Source: an uncultured Odoribacter sp.
GTDB taxonomy: Bacteria > Bacteroidota > Bacteroidia > Bacteroidales > Marinifilaceae
Assembly: GCA_944321165.1 (NCBI GenBank)
Contig: CALUKE010000002.1
Span: 62,001 to 126,000 of the forward strand
Direction: 5' to 3'
DNA: 64,000 bases
The translations under genes and the position numbers were made by a program. The notes below the pieces were generated by a model. That model was not told where the DNA came from. It ran no database searches and was given only the letters and a program-made list of their open reading frames with translations. This document shows, piece by piece, positions 9,114 through 16,940 of the stretch. The stretch's first letter is position 1; every line of letters begins with the position of its first letter.

Positions 9114-10340
9114 ATGGCAGACTTGAGTATTTTTTCGAAGGAACCGATTATCCGACATTTTACAGATGATGATCTGTATAAGTTTACGATGTGTTGTGCC
9201 GTGATTGACAATTTCCCCCGGGCACAGGTTAAATATGCTTTTACGGATAGAGATCATACAATATATCCGGCCGGTTTTGCACAAATGCTTGCAGAGCAGG
9301 TGGCAATGCTTGAATCGGTGATCATCACTGAAGAGGAGATTGCTTTTATGAAGCGGAAATGTAATTATATCCCCGGATGGTTTTACAATTATCTGAAAGG
9401 ATATCGTTTCAATCGCAACTGGGTGAATGCATGGCAGGATCGGGAAGGACACTTGCAGGTGGAGATTCAGGGCAGTTGGGCTGATACCATTTTGTTGGAA
9501 GTAAAGATTTTGGCGATTGTTTCCGAGCTTTATTATCGGATGACGGGAGAAAATCGACATTTTGATTATGAGGCATATTATGGAAAATCTTATGAAAAAG
9601 GCCGTCAGCTGTTAGAAGCCGGTTGTGTGTTCAGTGACTTCGGGACGCGGCGTAGAGCATCCTTTGAAGCACAGGAAACAGCTGTCCGGGCGATGAGAGA
9701 TTGTGGGCGCCGTGAAAATGGAAACGGAAAATTTGTGGGTACCAGCAATGTTTATCTGGCCATGAAATATGATTTGTTGCCTGTCGGCACAATGGCACAC
9801 GAATTCATCTGTGCGATCGGAGGTATGTATGGTCCGCAGATGGCCAATCACATCGCCATGAATTCCTGGCGAAACACCTTCCGTGGCGCTTTGGGAACTT
9901 ATCTGTATGATAGTTTCGGTTGGGATATTTTCAGTTTGAATTTTTCGGAGGATTTTGCCAATCTTTTTAAAGGATTGCGTGTCGACAGTGGCGATAATCG
10001 GGAACAATTGGAAAGAATCGTAGAGAAATACCGTTCATTGGGAATCGATCCTCGGACAAAACAGGTGATTTTCAGTAATGCGCTCGATACGGAGGGTGCC
10101 ATTGAAATTCAGCAATATGCCAAGGAATATTGTCAGCCTTCTTTTGGAATCGGTACACATTTTACCAATGATTTTGAAGGAGTCCGGCCGATGAATATTG
10201 TGATTAAACTCGTTGCCGTAAAAATTACCGAATCCTGGACATTTTACAATGATACTTGTAAAATAAGTGAAGATCAGGGGAAACATACCGGCAATCCGGA
10301 GGTCGTCAAACGCTTTATGGATGCTTTGCATATAAACTAA
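9114..10340 (+). CDS. pncB: Nicotinate phosphoribosyltransferase
   Basis: The cytoplasmic enzyme joins nicotinate and PRPP to make nicotinate mononucleotide in NAD salvage. The 408-residue length is typical of PncB. Recognisable segments are the N-terminal DDLYKFTMCCAV, the DFGTRRR motif, the region carrying the autophosphorylated histidine (VGTMAHEF), the RVDSGD phosphate-binding segment and the FGIGTHFTND loop. The start is 4 bases after the DUF5686 stop, indicating translational coupling. lptB follows after 64 bases with its own promoter. Confidence 0.95.
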   Translation: MADLSIFSKEPIIRHFTDDDLYKFTMCCAVIDNFPRAQVKYAFTDRDHTIYPAGFAQMLAEQVAMLESVIITEEEIAFMKRKCNYIPGWFYNYLKGYRFNRNWVNAWQDREGHLQVEIQGSWADTILLEVKILAIVSELYYRMTGENRHFDYEAYYGKSYEKGRQLLEAGCVFSDFGTRRRASFEAQETAVRAMRDCGRRENGNGKFVGTSNVYLAMKYDLLPVGTMAHEFICAIGGMYGPQMANHIAMNSWRNTFRGALGTYLYDSFGWDIFSLNFSEDFANLFKGLRVDSGDNREQLERIVEKYRSLGIDPRTKQVIFSNALDTEGAIEIQQYAKEYCQPSFGIGTHFTNDFEGVRPMNIVIKLVAVKITESWTFYNDTCKISEDQGKHTGNPEVVKRFMDALHIN

Positions 10341-10375
10341 TCTGTCGTAAATTTCTCCATTTCGGCTTTTATCCC

Positions 10376-10383
10376 TATCTTTG
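10376..10383 (+). promoter_or_regulatory. Probable promoter of lptB
   Basis: TATCTTTG is a full match to TAnnTTTG and lies 21 bases before the lptB ATG, between pncB and lptB. No good -33 TTTG is seen. Confidence 0.5.
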
Positions 10384-10404
10384 TAAACATAAAGCCTGCA
10401 TATT

Positions 10405-11136
10405 ATGATTTTAAGAGCGGAACATTTGATAAAAAAATATAAGAGTCGTACTGTTGTAAAGGATGTCTCTCTTCAGGTAGAACAGGGGGAGATTGTCGGT
10501 TTGCTGGGACCGAATGGAGCCGGGAAGACGACTTCTTTCTATATGATCGTGGGACTGATTACACCGAATGGTGGACGGATATTTCTGGATGATCAGGAGA
10601 TTACGAAGGAACCGGTATACAAAAGGGCTCAATATGGAGTCGGTTATCTGGCTCAGGAAGCTTCTGTATTCAGAAGATTGAGTGTGGAAGATAATATCCG
10701 GGCTGTTTTGGAGATGACCAAGATGTCCAAAGAAGAGCAAAAGCTCCGTTTGGAAGAGATGCTGGATGAATTCGGTCTGCAACATATCCGTAAAAGTTTG
10801 GGTATTCAATTGTCTGGAGGAGAACGTCGTCGGACCGAGATTGCCCGGGCTCTTTCGATTCGTCCGAAATTCATTCTGTTGGATGAACCTTTTGCCGGGG
10901 TGGACCCGATTGCCGTGGAGGATATTCAAAATATTGTACAGAAATTGAAAGATAAGAATATCGGTATCTTGATTACCGACCACAATGTACAGGAAACCCT
11001 ATCAATTACCGACCGGGCCTATTTGCTTTATGATGGTCGTATTCTGCAGGCCGGAACGGCCGAACATTTGGCGGCAGATCCGGAGGTTCGCCGGGTGTAT
11101 CTGGGTAAAAATTTCGAACTGAGACGGAAGAAGTGA
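10405..11136 (+). CDS. lptB: LPS export ABC transporter ATP-binding protein LptB
   Basis: LptB powers extraction of lipopolysaccharide from the inner membrane together with LptF/LptG. The 243 residues carry Walker A ([18 protein letters not shown]), the Q-loop ([17 protein letters not shown]), the signature [15 protein letters not shown], Walker B ([13 protein letters not shown]) and the switch histidine (ITDHNV). The SFYMIVGL and EASVFRRL wording is specific to LptB among ABC ATPases. Its permease partners are not in the window. The gene converges on an M20 peptidase with only 9 bases between the stop codons. Confidence 0.95.
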   Translation: MILRAEHLIKKYKSRTVVKDVSLQVEQGEIVGLLGPNGAGKTTSFYMIVGLITPNGGRIFLDDQEITKEPVYKRAQYGVGYLAQEASVFRRLSVEDNIRAVLEMTKMSKEEQKLRLEEMLDEFGLQHIRKSLGIQLSGGERRRTEIARALSIRPKFILLDEPFAGVDPIAVEDIQNIVQKLKDKNIGILITDHNVQETLSITDRAYLLYDGRILQAGTAEHLAADPEVRRVYLGKNFELRRKK

Positions 11137-11145
11137 TGGGTGCTG

Positions 11146-12294
11146 TTAATCCTTGCCGTTTCGGCAAATGTTGGCCGCGATGGAGTAAAACATCCGGGCT
11201 CCGGTGGCGATAATTTCATTGGGAAAATCATAGGCGGGGGTATGCAAGGCGGGGGTATTAACACCGGCGCCTATTCCGAACATGGCACCCGGAAATTGCT
11301 GGGTAAATAATCCGAAATCTTCCCCCCAGGGAAAGGGGTGGGATATTTCCTGATATGGGAATCGGTTTTGAATGGCTGCTGTCCGGATGTGTTGAACGGC
11401 TTCTGCCTGATTTTCATTGGCTGCAAACGGTTCGAGCCATTGGAGCGAGTAGGTCAATTGCGGGTGTAGAAGACGTTCTTTTTGAATCAATTCTTCTAAT
11501 TTTTTCCGGTGTATTTGTAGATTTTTTTCTGTTGCGGCTCGGAGAGTCAGGCGTAACACTCCCTTGCCGGCGGCTACTCCATAGGCTTCTTCGCCGATGT
11601 GTAGTTCGACCAGTGTAGATCGAAAATAATCGGGAGTATGAAGTTCTCCCCGGTTCCAACGGGTACTTTCCTGAAGAATCTGCCATAACGACAAGGTGGG
11701 AGAGACGGCTTTTTCCGGCTCTGCAGCATGGGCTGTCTGCCCATCGACGACAATGGCACAGCTGATCACGGAACAGGTAAAGCTTCCGGTACGGCAGACG
11801 ATGGTATTGCATGGAAAACCGGGTAAATTGTGCAAGGCGAAAGCCTGATCGATTTTTTGTTGGCGGAACCAGGCGTCCTGCAGGACTGTTTGGGCTCCCT
11901 GTCCGTTTTCTTCTGACGGTTGAAATAACAGGAGAATACGTCCCCGTGAGAGCGGATGGCGGTATAAAAGATCGGCCAAGGCCAGTAAAATAGTCGTGTG
12001 CCCGTCGTGTCCACATTTGTGGGAGACTCCCGGTATTTCAGAACTGTAAGAATGATCCGCTTTTTCCTGGATGGCAACGGCATCGATATCGGCCCGAAAC
12101 AATAAAGTGGGACCTGTTGCTGAAAAACAGTATTCTGCGATCACTCCGCACCCTTTCCCCCATTCATGAAGATGGGTGGGGGAAAAGCGTTGGAGATATT
12201 GAAGAATGAATCGGGTGGTCCAGATTTCCTGTCCCGACAGTTCCGGATGGCGGTGAAGATGTTCCCGAATTTGATAAAATTCTTTTGCTTTCAT
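11146..12294 (-). CDS. M20 family metal-dependent amidohydrolase
   Basis: This 382-residue cytoplasmic protein belongs to the M20D aminoacylase/amidohydrolase group (hippurate hydrolase, N-acetyl-diaminopimelate deacetylase and similar). Metal ligands and catalytic groups are visible: FRADIDAVAIQE (Asp), HKCGHDGHTT (Cys-His metal motif), SEENGQGA (catalytic and metal Glu) and ALHNLPGFP (His). The dimerisation domain lies in the middle and the last metal-binding region is HTPAYDFPNE. The substrate cannot be read from the sequence. No signal peptide is seen. It has its own CAAAATTA promoter element upstream and converges on lptB without a visible terminator. Confidence 0.87.
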   Translation of the reverse strand: MKAKEFYQIREHLHRHPELSGQEIWTTRFILQYLQRFSPTHLHEWGKGCGVIAEYCFSATGPTLLFRADIDAVAIQEKADHSYSSEIPGVSHKCGHDGHTTILLALADLLYRHPLSRGRILLLFQPSEENGQGAQTVLQDAWFRQQKIDQAFALHNLPGFPCNTIVCRTGSFTCSVISCAIVVDGQTAHAAEPEKAVSPTLSLWQILQESTRWNRGELHTPDYFRSTLVELHIGEEAYGVAAGKGVLRLTLRAATEKNLQIHRKKLEELIQKERLLHPQLTYSLQWLEPFAANENQAEAVQHIRTAAIQNRFPYQEISHPFPWGEDFGLFTQQFPGAMFGIGAGVNTPALHTPAYDFPNEIIATGARMFYSIAANICRNGKD

Positions 12295-12314
12295 CGTTTT
12301 TCAGATTGTTCGGG

Positions 12315-12322
12315 CAAAATTA
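12315..12322 (-). promoter_or_regulatory. Probable promoter of the M20 amidohydrolase gene
   Basis: The minus strand reads TAATTTTG, a TAnnTTTG match 20 bases before the ATG. Confidence 0.45.
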
Positions 12323-12338
12323 GGAAAATCATCGCCGA

Positions 12339-13349
12339 TTATCTCAAATACTCTTTGAAAAAAGCCTCTATTTTGTCATACGGAATCACTCCGGCCTGAT
12401 TGTCATAAAGGTCGACATGGGTGGCGCCGGGAATGATCAGCAGTTCTTTATTGTCGCCTTTGAGTTTCTTGAAAGCATCTTCGCTGAAATACCGGGAATG
12501 TGCTTTCTCTCCGTGAATCATCAGGACGGCGTGGCGGATCTCATCGCTGTAGGCGAGCAGGGGAGTGTTGATAAATGAGAGAGCTGACGTTTTGTTCCAT
12601 CCGCCGTTTGAATTTAGCGAGCGTTTGTGATATCCCCGTTTGGTTTTGTAGTAGTCATAATATTCTTTTACAAACCAGGGCGCATCTTCGGGTAGCGGGT
12701 CGACAACGCCACCGGCCAGGGCATACGAACCGTTTTTAGCATCTATGGTGCGTTGTGCATTGAGTTGTTCCCGGAGTTCATAGCGTTGATCTGCATCCAT
12801 GGCATCGAAATATCCCCTGGCGTTTACACGGCTCATGTCGTACATGGTTACTGTCACCGTCGCTTTGATACGGGTGTCGATGGCCGCTGCGTTGAGTGCC
12901 ATGCCGCCCCAGCCGCAAATACCGATGATGCCGATTTGCTCGGGATTGACAGATTCCTGGATGGATAGAAAATCGACAGCTGCACAAAAATCTTCGGTAT
13001 TGATGTCGGGAGAGGCTACGTAACGCGGTTCGCCTTCGCTTTCCCCTGTGTATGACGGATCAAAGGCAAGGGTTAAAAATCCCCGTTCCGCCATGGTTTG
13101 GGCGTACAGTCCCGATGCCTGTTCTTTGACTGCTCCGAAAGGGCCACATACGGCAATGGCCGGTAATTTCCCCGAGGCATTTCTGGGTTTGTACAGGTCG
13201 GCTGTAAGTGTGATACCGAAACGATTCTTAAAATGAACTTTCTGAACAGTGACTTTGTCGCTGAGTGGGAAAATTTTTTCGTTTTCTTGTGCTGGTGTAT
13301 TCATAAACATACTCATTAAAAATGCGATAAATAATAATGTTTTGCCCAT
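12339..13349 (-). CDS. Secreted alpha/beta hydrolase, dienelactone-hydrolase-like
   Basis: This 336-residue protein begins with a signal peptide (MGKTLLFIAFLMSMFMNTPAQ), so it is probably periplasmic. The fold is alpha/beta hydrolase: oxyanion region CGPFGAVKEQ, nucleophile elbow GICGWGG, an HG-E segment (LMIHGEKAHSRYF) and a terminal catalytic histidine (PGATHVDLYDN). The nucleophile position carries Cys where most esterases have Ser, as in dienelactone hydrolases. The mid-region YDMSRVNARGYFDAMD is typical of Bacteroidales members annotated only as alpha/beta hydrolase. The substrate is unknown. It is preceded by its own promoter element and followed after 44 bases by the M20 gene, which also has a promoter. 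Confidence 0.82.
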   Translation of the reverse strand: MGKTLLFIAFLMSMFMNTPAQENEKIFPLSDKVTVQKVHFKNRFGITLTADLYKPRNASGKLPAIAVCGPFGAVKEQASGLYAQTMAERGFLTLAFDPSYTGESEGEPRYVASPDINTEDFCAAVDFLSIQESVNPEQIGIIGICGWGGMALNAAAIDTRIKATVTVTMYDMSRVNARGYFDAMDADQRYELREQLNAQRTIDAKNGSYALAGGVVDPLPEDAPWFVKEYYDYYKTKRGYHKRSLNSNGGWNKTSALSFINTPLLAYSDEIRHAVLMIHGEKAHSRYFSEDAFKKLKGDNKELLIIPGATHVDLYDNQAGVIPYDKIEAFFKEYLR

Positions 13350-13375
13350 AATATTGAATTGTGATGATTTTTCAA

Positions 13376-13383
13376 CAAAAATA
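13376..13383 (-). promoter_or_regulatory. Probable promoter of the alpha/beta hydrolase gene
   Basis: The minus strand reads TATTTTTG, a TAnnTTTG match 26 bases before the start codon. Confidence 0.45.
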
Positions 13384-13473
13384 ACCGATATAAAGTGAAG
13401 TTCAGGTAGACAATCTTTCGAAAAAGATACCCGGATTACGGATTTGTGCGATCAATATTTTTAGATCCATGTA

Positions 13474-13504
13474 TTGTTTCATTCAGATTTCTTTTCTATC
13501 TTTG
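13474..13504 (+). promoter_or_regulatory. Promoter of tRNA-Gly
   Basis: TATCTTTG at 13497-13504 is a full -7 match. A TTG at 13474-13476 lies 20 bases upstream as a -33 candidate. The tRNA begins 20 bases after the -7 element. Confidence 0.6.
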
Positions 13505-13524
13505 TTCCGCTTTAGAAACCAGAT

Positions 13525-13597
13525 GCGATAATAGCTCAGTTGGTAGAGCGTTGGCTTCCCAAGCCGAAGGTCGCGGGTTCGAGTCCCGTTTATCGCT
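13525..13597 (+). tRNA. tRNA-Gly (anticodon CCC)
   Basis: A 73-nt cloverleaf can be drawn: acceptor GCGATAA/TTATCGC, D stem GCTC/GAGC with loop AGTTGGTA, and anticodon stem TTGGC/GCCGA around the loop TTCCCAA. The anticodon is therefore CCC (reads GGG). The T arm is GCGGG/CCCGT with loop TTCGAGT. The discriminator base is T, as expected for bacterial glycine tRNAs. The 3' CCA is not encoded (CCG follows). Confidence 0.95.
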
Positions 13598-13610
13598 CCG
13601 TTGAAAATTG

Positions 13611-13641
13611 AAGAGTTGCGTTACCGGCAACTCTTTTTTTA
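13611..13641 (+). terminator. Rho-independent terminator after tRNA-Gly
   Basis: A perfect 9-bp stem (13611-13619 with 13627-13635), 7-nt loop and T run follow the tRNA directly. Confidence 0.85.
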
Positions 13642-13657
13642 ATCTGCTGATCTTTTT

Positions 13658-14104
13658 ATGGAATCATTTATTGACTTAGGCTATTGGGGGCTTTTTATCG
13701 GTTCGTTTCTGGCGTCGACCATTATTCCGATGAGTGCGGATGTTTTGCTGGTTGGGGTTTTGGCTTTGGGTGGCAATACATGGCTTTGTCTGGGGATTGC
13801 GACTTTGGGGAACTGGTTGGGGGGACTTACTTCCTACTGGATTGGATGGATTGGAAAATGGAAGTGGATTGAACGTTGGTTCAAGGTTACGGAAGAAAAA
13901 TTGCTCCGGCAAAAGAAATATGTCGATCGGTATGGGGTTTGGCTGGCCTTGTTTACTTGGCTGCCTTTTGTCGGCGATCTTTTTGCCATTGCTTTAGGTT
14001 TTTACAAAGTAAAGCCTTTCGCTTCGGCGATTTATATGTTGATTGGGCGTTTGGGGCGTTTCCTGGTCTGGACGTGGCTTTATCTGCAATATTCAGCGGC
14101 ATGA
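13658..14104 (+). CDS. DedA/YqaA-type small membrane protein
   Basis: This 148-residue integral membrane protein resembles the YqaA branch of the SNARE-associated/DedA superfamily, proposed lipid scramblases or envelope-homeostasis proteins. Three to four hydrophobic segments are visible (about residues 8-35, 41-62, 90-112 and 120-145). The family's re-entrant loop pattern shows as IGSFLASTIIPMSADVLL near the N-terminus and the G-R-x-x-R-F-like GRLGRFLVWTWLY near the end. The start lies 17 bases past the tRNA terminator, and no clear separate promoter is seen. It converges on marC. Confidence 0.8.
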   Translation: MESFIDLGYWGLFIGSFLASTIIPMSADVLLVGVLALGGNTWLCLGIATLGNWLGGLTSYWIGWIGKWKWIERWFKVTEEKLLRQKKYVDRYGVWLALFTWLPFVGDLFAIALGFYKVKPFASAIYMLIGRLGRFLVWTWLYLQYSAA

Positions 14105-14140
14105 TAAATCAAAGGAAGGTCGGAGACCTCCCTGATTTAT
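14104..14140. terminator. Imperfect bidirectional terminator hairpin
   Basis: An inverted repeat pairs ATAAATCA with TGATTTAT around an AGGAAGGTC/GACCTCCCT stem with one mismatch. It spans the stops of the two converging genes. Confidence 0.55.
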
Positions 14141-14727
14141 AGACTGCCGATCAAAGATGTCAGATTGGCGGTGAACAGACGGACTGCAATAGCTAATAGT
14201 ATGATTCCGAATAATTTCCGCATTACATAAACACCGCTTTTCCCGAACAGGCGTTCTACATAATATACATATCGCAGAACGAAATATACGACCACCATAT
14301 TCAATCCAACAGCAATGATGATGTTGAGAATATTATATTCTGCCCGCAAGGAAAGCAAGGTGGTGAAAGAGGCGGCTCCCGCAATCAAGGGAAATACCAG
14401 GGGAACGATTGTCGCCGATCCGCAGGGACTGTCGTTTTTAAATATTTCGACACCGAAAATCATCTCGACGGCTAAAACCAAAAGAACCAGGGCTCCGGCT
14501 ACTGCGAATGAAGATATGTCTACGTTGAACAGTCCCAACAATGCCTGGCCAATGAATAGAAAGGCCACTAAAATGATAAACGAGATAATGGCTGCTTTGC
14601 CTGCTTCTACTTTCTGATTTCTTTCCCGCAAGCTGATAATAATTGGTATAGCTCCCAATATATCGATGACCGCGAACAATACCATAAAGGCACTGACGAT
14701 TTCTTTAAAGCTAAAATAAATTTCCAT
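14137..14727 (-). CDS. MarC family integral membrane protein
   Basis: This 196-residue protein has six hydrophobic segments in the arrangement typical of MarC/YchE/YhgN proteins. It shows the family's N-terminal AVIDILGAIPIIISLRER segment and the GSATIVPLVFPLIAGAA motif in the middle. The biochemical role of MarC proteins is unknown; the older link to multiple antibiotic resistance has not held up. It has its own promoter element about 80 bases upstream. The stop lies within the shared hairpin with the DedA-like gene. Confidence 0.9.
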   Translation of the reverse strand: MEIYFSFKEIVSAFMVLFAVIDILGAIPIIISLRERNQKVEAGKAAIISFIILVAFLFIGQALLGLFNVDISSFAVAGALVLLVLAVEMIFGVEIFKNDSPCGSATIVPLVFPLIAGAASFTTLLSLRAEYNILNIIIAVGLNMVVVYFVLRYVYYVERLFGKSGVYVMRKLFGIILLAIAVRLFTANLTSLIGSL

Positions 14728-14806
14728 AGTGTGTGTTTTTAGTGTTGTTTTGTTGATTCTGTTAAAAATAAAACATTTTTATCTGTTTGAGTTAAATTTC
14801 GGGTGG

Positions 14807-14814
14807 CAAAAATA
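14807..14814 (-). promoter_or_regulatory. Possible promoter of the marC-family gene
   Basis: The minus strand reads TATTTTTG, a TAnnTTTG match about 80 bases before the ATG. Confidence 0.35.
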
Positions 14815-14877
14815 TTACTTTCTGACCAAAAAACACTCTTTTTTGGTCGAAAAAATATCTACTTAAAAATAGGTATA

Positions 14878-15801
14878 TTATGATGTGGCTTCCACTTCCG
14901 CCCGGCTTTTGCTGTTTGTAACCAAATAGACTCCACCGAAGATTAACGCGATGGAAATGATTTTCATAAAATTGAAGGAATCCATACCCCAACAGATGGC
15001 TACAATGCTGGCAATCAACGGTTGTATGTAGTTGTACATGCCGGCAACGGTCGGTCGCAGGTTTTTTTGACCGATGACGACCAGTATGTAGCTGAGGAAG
15101 GTACTTCCGATGACGATGAATGCCAGGGCCGCGATTTCTGCACCTCCGATGCTGTTCCAGTCTGTGTGCAGCAGATCGGTGTATGAAAAAGGCAGGGCGC
15201 AGATGAATGCATAGGTGAACATCCATTTCATGATGGTGAAGAGTGAATATTTGCTTACGAAATTTTTGAACAGAACAAAATAAAGGGCATAACTGCATTG
15301 AGCCAGTAAGACCAGTAAATCTCCTAAAATGTAATGTTCACCGGCAGTGCGGACGCCTGTCTGTTGCTGGCTACCCAGGATCAGTATCAAAGCACCGGTG
15401 GCACCGGTGGCAATGCCCAGAACTTTCTTGCCGGTAATCGGTTCTTTTAAGTAGAAGGCAGCCAGGATCATGGCAATCAAAGGCATACTGGTCGCGATGA
15501 TGGAGGCGTCTACCGGGGAAGTCAGGCCGACACCGAAAATGAAACAGCCCTGATTGAAAATAATCGCCAGCAGGGAAGCTCCCAACAGTTTGAGCTGGTC
15601 TTTGGAACTGACCCGTTCCGGTTTCTGAAAGAAGGAGGCTATCCAGAATAATACCATGGCCCCGGTGATTCGAAAGTCGGTGACAACCAGAGGGGAAACC
15701 ACTCCTCCGACCATGACGAATTTGGCGACTGGAGACATCAGTCCCCACATTGCATTCGCTCCCAACATGGAGCCGTGTCCTTTCAGTTTTGTAATGTCCA
15801 T
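14878..15801 (-). CDS. EamA/DMT superfamily transporter
   Basis: This 307-residue protein has about ten predicted membrane helices in two EamA repeats. Repeat one contains GANAMWGLMSPVAKFV and the end-of-repeat FYLKEPITGKKVLG. Repeat two begins near LLVLLAQCSYALYFVLFK and ends with the NLRPTVAGMYNYIQPLIAS segment. The KEP and Y-x-x-P motifs are typical of drug/metabolite exporters of the RhaT/EamA type. The substrate is not deducible. It has its own promoter (TATCTTTG on the minus strand) between it and the upstream acetyltransferase. Confidence 0.9.
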   Translation of the reverse strand: MDITKLKGHGSMLGANAMWGLMSPVAKFVMVGGVVSPLVVTDFRITGAMVLFWIASFFQKPERVSSKDQLKLLGASLLAIIFNQGCFIFGVGLTSPVDASIIATSMPLIAMILAAFYLKEPITGKKVLGIATGATGALILILGSQQQTGVRTAGEHYILGDLLVLLAQCSYALYFVLFKNFVSKYSLFTIMKWMFTYAFICALPFSYTDLLHTDWNSIGGAEIAALAFIVIGSTFLSYILVVIGQKNLRPTVAGMYNYIQPLIASIVAICWGMDSFNFMKIISIALIFGGVYLVTNSKSRAEVEATS

Positions 15802-15834
15802 TTCGGTGTTTCAAGAAGGAAATAATTGATGGGA

Positions 15835-15842
15835 CAAAGATA
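15835..15842 (-). promoter_or_regulatory. Probable promoter of the EamA transporter gene
   Basis: The minus strand reads TATCTTTG, a full TAnnTTTG match 33 bases before the ATG. Confidence 0.5.
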
Positions 15843-15858
15843 ATCAATTTTGGACATA

Positions 15859-16929
15859 TTAATCCATCATCAGACTCATGTAGGGGGAAACATCTTTCAA
15901 TAAACGGTTCAGGGGTGATGGTAATTGGGAGGTGTGATATCCCAAAAGGGCCTGGGTCAGTGTAGGTATGTCGAGAGCATGGTCTATGCGATCTGCAGAT
16001 TGTGGAAAATGAAGACATTTGCCTGCTGCAATTTGGTAGGTGCCGTTGTTGATCGGCAGTTGTGGGTCGTCGATTCGGAGAGTTAACCGAATATCCTTGT
16101 GGCGAAGGGCAAAATGTTGTAACATGCTTGCTACGTCGATGATTCTGGCCATGCCGAGATGTTGTGCGGAGGGACCGGTCGGCGGTACTTTGCCGGTCAG
16201 TTTTTTATGGGGCCACTGGGTATGGATGGCTTGCAACAACCATTCCTTTTCTGTCGGAGTACGGTAGAAAAATTCCTTTATATGGACCGTGTCTGTCTCT
16301 GGAACAGCCAGGGCCCAACCGCTGGCGGTGTGTCCGTTTTGACAACACCAAAGAGAACCTCCGGAAAGATAGGCTTCTTCGACTACGGCCAGATAATCCT
16401 CCAGGGAGTGTTGAATGCAATTTTCCCGTTTGTTCATTTCTTCATTGAAATAGGGGTATTGTTTGCGAACCCAGGGTTCGTTGAATTCCGATTGGGTTTC
16501 GACCATGGACTGGGTGGAATGGGGGGGAGGTCCGGGTGTATAGGTCTGTTGCGAATAATCGAAAACAGGTGTGTAGCCTAAACCTGCATAGTAACGGAAT
16601 AGCCATGTTTCGGCCGGGATCAGCGTGGTGAATGAAATCCGACGGTGGTACATCTCCTGAAAAGCCTGGCAAAGCAGCCGGGACATGATCCCCCGGTTGC
16701 GGGCCTTGGGGAGGGTGCAGGCACCGGAAATGTAAGCTGTCGTAACGGATAAGTCTTCCCAGGTCATGGCATAGGGAAGCATTTGCAGTACAGACAATGC
16801 CTGCCCGTTTTCTGCATACAGCAATGTATTTTCCGGCGTGTATTTCCGTTCGAAATAAAAGCGGATAAATTCTTCAGAGTCGTTGAAGCACTGTCGCCAT
16901 AGTTCCATGGCTTGCTGTTTCTGATCCAT
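15859..16929 (-). CDS. GNAT family N-acetyltransferase with SCP2-like C-terminus
   Basis: This 356-residue protein has an N-terminal GNAT domain: YISGACTLPKARNRGIMSRLL is the acetyl-CoA-binding R/Q-x-x-G-x-G/A region, and TLIPAETWLFRYYAGLGYTP follows. A middle domain and a C-terminal sterol-carrier-like segment (LRIDDPQLPINNGTYQI) follow. This layout resembles the Eis/YpfP-like acetyltransferase architecture. The acceptor is unknown. The start lies 11 bases downstream of the DUF2156 gene's stop, so the two form an operon. Confidence 0.8.
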   Translation of the reverse strand: MDQKQQAMELWRQCFNDSEEFIRFYFERKYTPENTLLYAENGQALSVLQMLPYAMTWEDLSVTTAYISGACTLPKARNRGIMSRLLCQAFQEMYHRRISFTTLIPAETWLFRYYAGLGYTPVFDYSQQTYTPGPPPHSTQSMVETQSEFNEPWVRKQYPYFNEEMNKRENCIQHSLEDYLAVVEEAYLSGGSLWCCQNGHTASGWALAVPETDTVHIKEFFYRTPTEKEWLLQAIHTQWPHKKLTGKVPPTGPSAQHLGMARIIDVASMLQHFALRHKDIRLTLRIDDPQLPINNGTYQIAAGKCLHFPQSADRIDHALDIPTLTQALLGYHTSQLPSPLNRLLKDVSPYMSLMMD

Positions 16930-16940
16930 TGTACCTGTCG

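Noticed and set aside
11414..12016. 200-codon minus-strand frame overlapping the M20 gene in another frame
   Set aside because: Same strand but out of frame with a well-supported M20 peptidase; Arg/Ser/Pro-rich product typical of a frame shadow.
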